From: Hyalella azteca
Lineage: Eukaryota; Arthropoda; Malacostraca; Amphipoda; Hyalellidae
Direction: 5' to 3'
DNA: 64,000 nt
Assembly (NCBI RefSeq): GCF_000764305.2
Contig: NW_025936295.1
Span: 248,001 to 312,000 of the forward strand
The notes under the pieces were generated by a model, which searched no databases, was not told the origin of the DNA, and saw nothing but the letters and a program-made list of their open reading frames with translations. Positions 44,570-54,707 of the stretch are shown here, in pieces (positions within the stretch are counted from its first letter, which is position 1; the number at the start of each line of letters is the position of its first letter). Position numbers and translations under genes: made by a program.

Positions 44570-47512
44570 CTTCATACTAATTTGGGGTGACTTTCCCAAA
44601 AGTCTTACTAGGTTTGTAAGACTCACATGTGTCTTACAATCACACTAGGCTGTATATATAATTTGTCTGGCATATACAGCCACTAAGTTAGATTACATTA
44701 CTGTTTAGCATTCAGTGCGTTTCTTTTCCCTGGATCCAGTCTTTTTCGTACGTATTTAATCATAGATCCGGCAATATATATCAAATGCCATCGGTATATG
44801 AAAGCTATATTTTCCATACATTTAATTTATATATTCCATTATATATATTCCATTTGAAATTTACAAGTGTGTGGACTTTTACTATTGGAAATTCTGGTAC
44901 CTCAACAGCTGTCTTTACCTCATCTGAAAGTTAGAGATGTTAAATAATATTATTTACAATTAACATATAATAAAATTTATTAATTATAAGTTTTAATAAA
45001 TAAAATTTTATTATCATAGACGGATTATCTGATAAGGCAGCTCCGAATGATTTATGATCCATACCTCATAAGTATCTCTTTTTCAGTTCAAGGTAATCTT
45101 GAACTATTGAATTAAGCTTTGCATTACTTTCATAAACCTAAATTTTGGGTCAACTATTGAGTCAAATATTCCACGAAATAATTGGAAAATATATCTGTGT
45201 AAAGAATGTCTAGAATTTTGTCTGTGTAAAACATGGTAAAACATTTTGTCATAGGCTGGTAGTTTTGAACGCTAATGAGTATCCGGTCTCGCGAAAGAAG
45301 CCTTTCTCTCAATGAAAAAGTTCTGCGCATTACATCGAAATCGAAACGCTCAATCTATATATTAATTACACATGCTTTCATAGAGTTTTTAACCTCAATT
45401 AAGTCTGAACTTCTTAGTTAACGCTAATCTTAACTGCCACTAGGCCGAGAACAAAATTATTTTCCGTACGTTGCATTACCCGATTGAGCATTACAGCGAT
45501 TGCTCTCCCTTCAGCAAATTGATTGACGCAGTTGCTGTTCGACTCGATTAAAATTGTCGATCAAGGCCGTTTGCTTTTGCATTTCAGTGCTCTCCGCTTA
45601 GAAATCAGCGGACCAAATAGGTGAATATTTACTGGGAACTTAACTAAAGTATAAACAAAGAAATGATCATAAGAAAAATTGTTTGTTGCTTTCATGCTTG
45701 ATGAGACTCTTTCACAAACTTTGGAACAGGAAGTTGATTGATAATGAACAATTAGCGATTGCAGCCAGCACACGGAAAATATTAATAATTTTGTATATGT
45801 AATTAAATCTCTCGTAGAATTCTTTAATATAAGATTGTCTTGAATAGCAGCCGGAAAGAAACATGTTAGGAAACACAAATAACATATTATTTGTTATGTG
45901 TTATGTGGCATAAAATGAACACGAAAATTTTCACGGCCTAAGTTTTTTTTTTCAGGAATATAACGAAAATAAAGGCATTTGGGCGTCGATTCTCGCCTGT
46001 ATACGGCTTTAGTATCTTGCTCCACCAAGAAGTCGTATTCAACCAATTTTAAGATATTCTTATTAAAAATTTGAAATTAGGAACTAAAAATTGTAGCAAT
46101 TTTAAAGATTAATTGGCGAAAAATTTCTGTAAAATTTCACCTATCCATCATAGTATTATAGATTAAAAATCAAATAATTTCGGAATGATCCCTGCTTTTC
46201 TCAACGAATGGAGGAAAATGTCCTTAATTTAACAATACATTTTAAAATCATCATGGAAATATCCGAAACATATGCATTTAAATAATGTCTAAACTTACTA
46301 TGAGTAGAATTTAATTTGATTTTAATCGAAATTAATACATGTGGATATCAAGGAAAATGGAACCAAATTAGAAACTGCTGGATTGAATAAAACATTTTGT
46401 TTTCTAACTCCTAAATAATATTTGAACGATTTGATATTTGAAGTTGATGATTCCTAGCATGAATCAAGGCGCTTCCGGCAAAATTAAAACAAATCGCGAT
46501 TGAAATAAGTGCACACAAAAATATGATAATAAATTATTGTTACGAATCACTGTTGCAAATTCCAAGAACTTCCTTCATCGTTACAAACAAGTGATGAAAT
46601 TGTTTAGTTCCGTCACATCGCTTTTCTTCACAGCACGAATCTAAGATTTTCAAGATTTGATGTGAACAGAAAATTATAGATCAATTGAAAATTAACGTGA
46701 AAACTGAATTCAGAAATTAAAATAAAATTTAGAAATAATTCTCTCCCCTGCACAACTTTTAACTTAAACGAATCTATGAAACAATCAAGTGAGCTTTGTT
46801 TTGTACTTCGAACAATAAATACATTTACTATTCGAATTAATTTGATTTAAAAAGTACGAACAATAATCAAAGTTAACCACAGTTTTCAAAATAATTTTTT
46901 CGATTTTATAAACATAACGTAGAGAACAATTTCTACTAAGTGATTTGTTAGGGGCTTTAAAATTAAATTTTCATCAATGATTATTTATTTCAACAATGCA
47001 GTTTTAATAATGCGATTAAAAAATAATATAATGCAATTTTTTTAACAATGATCAGAATAAACTACCAGTTGAGGTCACATCATAGGTGATTGAAAACTAT
47101 TATCACAGTACAAACGTCTTAAGACCAGCTAAAATATAACCTATAAATTATGCATAACATATGAATTAAACCTATTTCCCTCTATAACAAATCATTTCAG
47201 TCGAAAATTATCGAAATCTCTTTTTTTTCCAAACCCGCAGATGAAAATGAAACTCGGGGTTTCCGTCGACCAAGATCGGTCATTTTCAATTTTTTTCCTA
47301 ATTGGGGTCACCTAAGAGTGAATGCTAATAACAGGTAACAAACAGTTCTCAAATGGTCGTCTGAGCTGAATTCCTATAGCAGCCTGTTCATCAAGTAAAG
47401 TTTGTACTGAAATTCTGTTTAAAATCAGTATTTACCCGACTTGTACCCCCCAAAAAATGTTATAAATTCTACAGAAGTTAACATAAAACTTGAAGCTGTC
47501 TAAAGTAAATAA
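44570..47512. other. No gene supported
   Basis: A small hairpin (GGCTGTATAT / ATATACAGCC) lies near 44,649-44,682. A minus-strand frame of 105 codons (45,561-45,878) has no recognisable domain and chance-like composition. The rest is featureless AT-rich DNA. Confidence 0.45.
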
Positions 47513-47998
47513 ATTGTAAGACAGAAACGAACCTTTACTTCCAGGATCAGAGGGATGGAGAATTTTAACTACTGGGGGAGGTTACAGCGACTGAATTTGT
47601 ACTCACTGCAGAGGAGACGGGAGAGGTATGTCATTCTGTAGACATGGAAAATGATAACCGGAATGGTGCCAAACTTCGAGAGCGAGACCTTCAAGATTCA
47701 GACATATCACAACGAGAGAAGGGGGAGACTGTGCAAGATCCCTCCCCTGCGTAACAGATCCGCAGTCAGATTTCAATCCCTGCGAGAAGGATCACTCTCC
47801 GTGGCAGGACCAAGGCTGTTCAACGCCCTATCAAGGGATCTAAGAGAGGGGGAGTTCACCCTGGAGACCTTCAAGAGACAGCTAGACGTGTTCCTGAGCA
47901 CAATCCCAGATCGACCTCCCCTGCAACACTACCAGCGGCAGGAAGCAAGCAACAGCATCGTGCATCAGGTGGCCCAAATGAGGGCGGATGAACGATAA
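47513..47998 (+). pseudogene. 3' end of a non-LTR retrotransposon reverse-transcriptase ORF (CR1/jockey-like), 5'-truncated
   Basis: This encodes the region C-terminal to the polymerase domain of a LINE ORF2-type protein. In order: FTSRIRGMENFNYWGRLQRL; RRRERYVIL; a nonsense TAG at 47,639-47,641 where the family normally has an aromatic residue before WK; GMVPNF; the RRGRLCKIPPLRNRSAVR region; a SLREGSLSVAGPRLFNALSR region; a TLETFKRQLDVFLSTIPDRP region; and a terminal SNSIVHQ-like tail with TAA. These motifs are typical of CR1/jockey-group elements in aquatic invertebrates. Everything upstream of about 47,513 is missing, as expected from incomplete target-primed reverse transcription. Local GC is much higher than the surroundings. 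The intact protein reverse-transcribes its own RNA; this copy cannot. Confidence 0.92.
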
Positions 47999-48080
47999 TC
48001 AGAGGCGGCGATCCATCGTGGCCTGGGACTGCTATGTTCCAAACAAATACTAAGGATACTAAGAAAGAAAACAACAGTTA
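47999..48080 (+). mobile_element. 3' UTR and tail of the same non-LTR element
   Basis: About 50 bp of GC-rich sequence follows the stop codon and ends in a short tandem ATACTAAGGATACTAAG before AT-rich unique DNA. CR1-group elements typically end in a short simple repeat rather than poly(A), which fits. The exact end was not fixed because no 5' target duplication could be paired. Confidence 0.6.
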
Positions 48081-48683
48081 GAGATGACATTTTCCAGCCT
48101 TTTCTGCTAATACAATACATTTTATTTTGTTAAAATACAATCATCCGATAAAATAAATTTAACCTCCATGGCAATTTGCTTGAAGCTTACAGACATTGGC
48201 ACACTTCAAAAATTCTGGCACAGCGAATTGTCTTTGGGAAAGAAATATGGCCGTGTTGGATCTCTGGAGGCTTACGTATGGCGGTATATGGTAGCTAAAA
48301 ATAAGTAGTTTCGTAAATTTTCACGTATGAATCATCATGCGGAGTCAACTTTCCACGTTGAAGAAATTTTAGCAATAAGAAAATTCATTTATATATAAGG
48401 ATTTTTTAAAGGCAGTGACCTGACAGGCAAAGATTTGTGTAATGTTATCTCGTAATTAACAGTTACATAGAAAACACACACAGATTAGGCATTTATTTAT
48501 TAAAAATAAATTTCCCGTAGCTTTAGAACAGCAATCATTCATTTTACCGCCACCGATGGAGCGTCAGCAAGTTGACAGCAATAAATCATTATGATTTTGT
48601 AATATTTGGTTGCGAGTTGTATTAATTTCATCCTCGAATCAGAGCTTATCTTAATCTCAATTTAATTTTTCATAAAATTGAGT

Positions 48684-48827
48684 TTTTAGTGCATTTTCTC
48701 ATTTATGAAAAAAATGCACTATTGTGCTCGCCATGTCCGTCCGTCCGTCCGTGACTTCACGTTTTCGTTGACGAGAAAATGCGCCCTCTGTCACTCACTG
48801 CAGTGAGTACTGAGCTATATTTTTTTC
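48684..48827 (+). mobile_element. Microsatellite-bearing miniature element, copy C
   Basis: Shortest of the four copies. It begins TTTTTAGTGCATTTTCTC, has the shared TGCACTATTGTGCTCGCCATG, only about four GTCC units, then GTTTTCGTTGACGAGAAAAT, TCACTCACTGCAGTGAGTAC and TATATTTTTTT. The conserved flanks and contracted core show that the repeat tract varies independently of the element body. Confidence 0.85.
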
Positions 48828-48944
48828 ATTCATTTCCGTGCCCCAGTTTGCATAATATGTTATAATACTCATTAGTTACTAGACTGTTTACTAAAAATAC
48901 CTGGTAACCATGAGAACAGCGAAGGATTAATGCAGAAAGCTAAT

Positions 48945-48973
48945 TCCCCCCCCCCCCCCCCAAAAAAAAAAAA
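48945..48973. repeat. Homopolymer junction: C16 followed by A12
   Basis: A run of about 16 C directly abuts about 12 A. Such a junction is unusual in AT-rich DNA and prone to sequencing error. Confidence 0.9.
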
Positions 48974-48974
48974 C

Positions 48975-51900
48975 CTGCAGATTTTTTATTTCTCGATTGT
49001 GCCAAAAGTTTACAACAGAACTTTTAGGGCGCGCACAAAGCCTCCGTATACGCAAAAAATTGTAGCAGGAATCAATGACTCACAAAACCTTTACTACTTC
49101 ACTAAACCTAACATGAGAAAGTTTTAGTGTAATTAAGTATTCATTTTACCCCAGACAGATAAATTAAAAATTCACTAATATTACCGAGTTATGAGCGTTC
49201 TCACAGTAGGTTACAGACAATTTATAAGATAAGGCTACAAGTTAAATGCATGAGCGATAATTCTGAATAACATGTGTTGATGTAGTATATATATATCTTT
49301 GAAGCGCTCATGCTGTGCTGAATAATTTACAAGATTAAACAGATAATTTTCATCCGATTTGTTGTTGGCGTTGTTGATTTTGATTTCTAAAAAATATTTA
49401 TCAAGGCGTCTCATGAATTTCTAAACGCAAGCTGCTCTAACCTAGCGACTTCATCGAAAAAAATTTGCTTCAATTGCTCTCGCTAATTACAAAATCTATT
49501 ACAATAGATAATGAATATCATGATCATTTCACGAAATAATTACTCACATTTGTTCGAATATAATAAATGATCTGTTTTCTGGTTCGTCTTGGAAATTACT
49601 TCAAATAAAAAATATAACCACGAAATAATAATCTAATGGTGAATGATTTTTCAACCAACACGTGTTGTTGATTTTACTAAGAAATCGTCACGGGATGCAG
49701 AGTAAATTAAAGGGGAAACTGGTCCCTGCTTGACAGTCCGCGCGAGACTTTGAGAGATGGTCTAACTTTTACAGCTTCTTTTCGGGCAACTTAGGAAACT
49801 TCTCCGGAAATCATCAATTGAAGTGAAAAATCTTCTGAAGCTGAATCGAAACTCACAAGAAGGTGGCTTGAAATACAACGGCTCACGAAAAATGCACAGT
49901 TGCAGATAAATACACTATTAGAAAAATCAAAATTACATGTGAAAATATAAATATTTTGATTGGAGATAAAATTTCAGTTTAATATTGAACATGAATTTGA
50001 ATAGGTATTTTTAGCCATCAAAGTCAGCTAAAAAAAAGACTCCATTGGAATTCAAAGGGTTTTGCAGATTTTGCATTCATATATCAAAGATGGTGCAAGC
50101 TTTCAAATTTTGAGGTGTTTGAAATGTCCTTTGTCGCACAGCACACAGCAGCTGGACGTTAGCATTAGCCTCCCTCAAATGTTTGCATAAATTTTCAATT
50201 CAACTAAAAACAAGTTATTTACTCGAAGAGTAATGCAGTTCCCAAAATTCGTAGGATATGCTTTGTTGTCGTGAAAAGGGACGGAAAAACGCGTCTGCCG
50301 CTATTTGCATATTCACAGCTTTTAGGAGCGTCTCATTCGTAAGTTTTGACGTTCTGTTTCCTGAAACGAAAATTTAATGAGTTTACTTCGGCATGGAGAT
50401 TTTATGCATTACATGTTTCCTCCCGACCAAGTACTAAGGAAATATTATTCAGGAAATTTATTGATTTATCGGTAGGTTTAAAATGAATTGCGGGCAATTT
50501 ATCTTACTGATAATAATAGTAGAGTCTTGTATAGTAGAGAATTCTACGTTATTTTAATAGAAAATTTCGAACATCGACCTTTTTACTTCGTGTTATCAGG
50601 AGTATTCAATGGACCTAAGTTTTTAAGTGGCCCTTCAATTGCAAAAATATTTATTACAATATTGCTTAACTTGACGCTTGTCTTATTAGTTGCCTAGCCC
50701 ATTTTTTGCATTAGCCATGTCGATATTACTTGACTTCACTATTTGGCCTGCTTCACGTGTTGGCAATTTTTCCTGTTTTCTAACAAGATATATATTGAAT
50801 ATGTTAATTTACGATTGAGACCAAAGCCAACGATTGATGTTGTAGTTCGATGAAGCTGAAATTTAAATGAATAACAACTTTCATACTTGGTACAACATTT
50901 TACGAATATTTATATTTTCACAAACTTTTTCGCTTGTTTTCCTTCCTTCTTGTATTGGATGTTATTAAATAATAAATATAATTTTTCCTCTCACCTAAAA
51001 AGCTTTCGTCGTTCACGGTGAAATTAGAGAAATTCGTGTCAAAGGCATATTTTAAAATTGAGAACTATGATGAGATTTGTGAAATGATTTATTGTAGACT
51101 AGCACACTTTGGGCAAATACCCGAAACAAATATCGGAAGAAAAACCACTTAATTGGTGATATACCACTCTATAATTAATTTTAACTAAATAGAAACCCAT
51201 AATTTTAGCTATAAAGACTCAATATAAATTTTTAGCGCTATGTTCTTCCTTTCGCTATAGTGAGACTTTATATCACAGCACGATCTTAGCTATTTTATAA
51301 ACATAGTTGTGCGCACTGCGCATCAGCGTTCATCAGAATGTCGCTATGCAATTACTATGCTAGAGAACATGAGCATCGAGTCAACAATCTACGCACTCGC
51401 CCACCTAATTTTACTGTACACATTTATGTCTACCAGCGCGATCTGCCGGTCACCGATAAGGGTTTTAAAGAGTAAAGAATAATTTTTAACATGCAAGTGA
51501 TTAGCGATATGATCTTCACGCATTTACAATTTGAAATCTTTAAGGAATGACTCCTGGAGCTTTTATTTAACTCAGAACGTTAAAAAGTGCGTAAGTCGAA
51601 ATTTTTCTACATTTGGCGATATTTGATCTTGGTTTTGCCAATTTCCATTGTAGTCCTTCACTTGTACATTAGTATGAATCTAATTATCATGATTTGTGAT
51701 TGCTGAACTGCCTGTAAACTTGACACCACAATAATCGCGTCTAAACTACTGTATACTGTGTTTATTTAAGGTCAATTCCTGCTTTAAGCAGTGAAATGAT
51801 CTAAATTACTATGAATTTTTGTATAGGTGCATGCATCTTCTATACGATTTGGAGCTAACTAAGAACCTTATTAACATTTGTTTATGATATCAGGTTCTAG

Positions 51901-52900
51901 CTTGGCTGAGATGAAATTAGAAACAAATACATTTTATTCTTTACTTTGTTGTGCTTTTGTAAAAAAAATTTATATTGAAGCTTGGAATATATATGAGTTT
52001 ATTGCCAGGTAAGCAATTTGTATATTGCAGTCAAATTATTGCCAAACGGTTAAATTGTTTAATTTAATAACTACGCCAATAGCACGGAATTAAGAGAAAT
52101 AGAAATAGAAAAGTGAATTTTTTCTTGAAGTGCTCTTAAATTAAATAGTTCTAAACCCAACGCATTTGCTTGGTTGTCAATGATCGCGTGATACATATTT
52201 TGATAAAGAGCTAAACTCTATCAAATTTAGCTATTGAATTGGCATGTATCCATATTAATACTAATAATATAAATGACTGATCATTTTGATAGATCAGTAT
52301 TCGCGATGCAAGAGAAGTTTACATTTTTTAGCTCTGAAAATTTGTCAATCGTTTCGATTTTCATTCAAATATCGCGAGAGACGTCTATGAAACGCGTTAC
52401 TTCGAAATGGTATAAAAAATAACATTATAATAACAGTATAAAGACATGTAAAGCTTTGTTTGGAAAAAGAGTATTTGTTATGCTGGTAAAATGGTTTATT
52501 TATAGTCACTCGTATATCGAATCGTGTGCTTCAACGTGTTTTTCGTGTCGTGCTTTTCAACGTTACACGTACATCGAATGAACATGAGTGAAATTTTTGG
52601 GTATTTGGAATTTTCAAAAACAGTTACCGTATTCATATGAATATGTCATTGTATGTCGAGTATATGGGCGCGACATACAACTTTCAAGAAAGCTACAGAA
52701 ATATTCAAATTTATTTTTTGCTTTCTATTTTCGAGCGGTTAACTCAAAGCACGAAACGAGTGAACTGAAAAAATAGCTAGCGCACGATAATGGCTTAAGC
52801 TCCTCTAATATATTCATAAGAAAGGCCAGCTTTCCAAAGCAACTGAGCATTATAATAACAGTAATGCGCTATCGCTTCCACGCCTAAAGTCAAGCCGTAT
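48975..52900. other. No feature seen
   Basis: About 3.9 kb of unique AT-rich DNA with few chance frames (50,488-50,697; 52,588-52,776). No repeats or element ends recognised. Confidence 0.5.
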
Positions 52901-52913
52901 TTATCAGAGAATG

Positions 52914-53056
52914 AATTTATATAACTTGTTTGCTTAAATCGCAAATTAACTAAGAATTTAAAAGCAAAGAAAAGTCCACAAAAATTCATATCTTTATAGA
53001 AATCGTCTATAAAGATATGAATTTTTGTGGACTTTTCTTTGCTTTTAAATTTTTAG
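52914..53056 (-). mobile_element. Fold-back element 1 of the hammerhead-like family, 13-bp target duplication
   Basis: TTATCAGAGAATG flanks the element on both sides (52,901-52,913 and 53,057-53,069). Inside are perfectly inverted 46-bp arms (52,955-53,000 and 53,006-53,051; outer part AATTTAAAAGCAAAGAAAAG) around a 5-bp loop. The left part (52,914-52,954) is, on the minus strand, the same terminal module as in fold-back 2: TTGCGATTTAAGCAAACAAG then TTATATAA. The overall structure is an intact 3' end plus an inverted copy of the adjoining sequence, as produced by twin priming during retrotransposition. The arms here stop short of the ribozyme-like core. Confidence 0.85.
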
Positions 53057-53069
53057 TTATCAGAGAATG

Positions 53070-53686
53070 TTTACAATTTTCGAGCGAAAATCAAAATGGT
53101 TGCGGGACTCAAAATAACCTCGACAAATAAAATCTCATCAACACTTTTCAGCAAGCTAAAACATCGTTGGCTCTCAACAGTAGCAAACGGAGTTACAGAT
53201 CTTTTGTAGTTATAGATCCTTGCATTCTTCTGATATCAATTATTCCTTGGAAATATATTTTAGTTGAATTAACAGGCATGCAAGTAATAAATTCGTGTTA
53301 ATTTTTCATCTTAAGTTTAAATTTTTTTTGGTAACAATGCCTATGTTAGTAGGAACCGAGCACGATAAACACCTATTTGGTTATTGTAAACATTTTCCAT
53401 TCTTTCTTGTTCACATTATTTATTTAATTGTGTTATAGAAAGATCGATTTCAATGAGTGTTGGTTAAGTATGGGTGGGAAACTTTGTTTTGTCCAACTGG
53501 ATTATTTAGTCATTAATTTGCTTCATTAATATGTGAGAACATAAATATCAATTAACAAATAAACGTTGATGCTTAGCAAAATTAGTCTAATTTTTAATCT
53601 CATATTGCATATAAGTTCCTCATCTGCTGCATGCCAATTGTCAACATGGCTTCCATGGCGCGACATTGTTGCAAGGTCACGACACG
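53070..53686. other. No feature seen
   Basis: Unique AT-rich DNA with one chance minus-strand frame (53,526-53,723). Confidence 0.5.
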
Positions 53687-53761
53687 AACCTTGATCACCT
53701 GGCACACTAATAACCTTGATCACCTAGCACACTAATAACCTTGATCACCTAGCACACTAAT
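53687..53761. repeat. 25-bp tandem repeat, 3 copies
   Basis: AACCTTGATCACCTAGCACA then CTAAT occurs three times in exact register with one substitution. Near-identity indicates a recent expansion. Confidence 0.96.
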
Positions 53762-53764
53762 GCA

Positions 53765-54426
53765 ACGAGCCTCCTGAGAGACTCCTAACAAGAACACGGA
53801 TTAATTCAGAGCTTATCTCTGCGTCTGAACATCTGACGTTTGTCGGACGTCTGCAACTCCGAGGTGTCATCAGCAAATCAGTGTCCTTTCATCTATGCCC
53901 CATTGCAGTACGTAGGTCTGGGTGAAATACACTTGACTATTGTATGATCGTATATAAAATTTTTTAATTCAATGTGGAGCTTTTCCTCGAGCCATCGGGG
54001 TAACCACTTTTCTTCAATAAATAAATAAATAATTTGGATACAGATTTGTGTGCATACCTGGGAAGTTGAATATTTAACCATTTAATAATGCATTAACTTA
54101 AGAATTCAAACACATTAGACCTCAGTGTGAAAATTTTCTCTATGGAAAAATATAATTTGAACTGCTCTTGCAGAAACTCGCTATGATGAAACCTCCAAAC
54201 AACTCCAAACTCTGCCTCTCAAACACAGAACATTCATGAGTGGAGTTCAAAACCCTAGTCATTCTAATTGGATTCCTACCCATCGAATATTAAAGATGGT
54301 GACCCCTAAATTTAACTTATTTATTTCATCGTCTATCGTTAGTTTAAACCTTGCTGAGTGTACAAACTTGTGCACATTATTTATTTATAATTTCAATTAG
54401 CAATAAATCTTTTTGACGCTGCAAAA
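53765..54426. other. No feature seen
   Basis: Unique DNA between the 25-bp repeat and fold-back 2. Confidence 0.5.
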
Positions 54427-54440
54427 TATTTTTGACATTG

Positions 54441-54693
54441 AATTTAAAAGCAAAGAAAACACCAAGCAAATTCACCATATCGATATTGAAAACATTTCGG
54501 AGTCCAGCTCCATCATCAATTCGACTAAGCTAAAAAAATTATAAAATGATTTTATTCATTTTTAGTTTAGTCGAACTGATGATGGAGCTGTACTCCGAAA
54601 CGTTTTCAATATCGATATGGTGAATTTGCTTGGTGTTTTCTTTGCTTTTAAATTCCTTGTGAACTTGCGATATAAGCAAACTGATGATATAAG
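54441..54693 (+). mobile_element. Fold-back element 2 with hammerhead-like core, 14-bp target duplication
   Basis: TATTTTTGACATTG flanks the element (54,427-54,440 and 54,694-54,707). Two 96-bp arms (54,441-54,536 and 54,559-54,654) are inverted with a few mismatches around a 22-bp AT-rich spacer. The outer arm part AATTTAAAAGCAAAGAAAAC is shared with fold-back 1. The right end CTTGCGATATAAGCAAACTG then ATGATATAAG is the terminal module also found at 18.7 kb and 52.9 kb. Each arm contains the CTGATGA/GAAAC-type core, inverted with respect to each other. Variable 13-14-bp duplications, an inverted 5' part and a hammerhead-like motif suggest a Penelope-like retroelement terminus, but no reverse transcriptase is present to prove it. 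Confidence 0.85.
54574..54607 (+). ncRNA. Hammerhead-ribozyme-like core
   Basis: Reads GAA CTGATGA T GGAG ctgta CTCC GAAACGTTTTC. CTGATGA and GAAA match the two conserved hammerhead core strands, and GGAG/CTCC forms helix II. ACGU after GAA could give a self-complementary helix III between two monomers, leaving U-U before UUC, which pairs with GAA in front of CTGATGA as a minimal helix I. The extra U after the CUGAUGA box is non-canonical. Similar minimal hammerheads are known in Penelope-like elements. The opposite arm has TTGATGA and GAAAT and is probably inactive. Self-cleavage is inference only. Confidence 0.45.
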
Positions 54694-54707
54694 TATTTTT
54701 GACATTG

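Noticed and set aside
45561..45878. 105-codon minus-strand frame as a gene
   Set aside because: Composition is typical of chance frames, with no domain, no convincing splice signals and no neighbouring exons.
54441..54693. Ordinary terminal-inverted-repeat DNA transposon
   Set aside because: The inverted part does not include the right-hand terminal module, and the related insertion has a different arm length and a target duplication of 13 rather than 14 bp.
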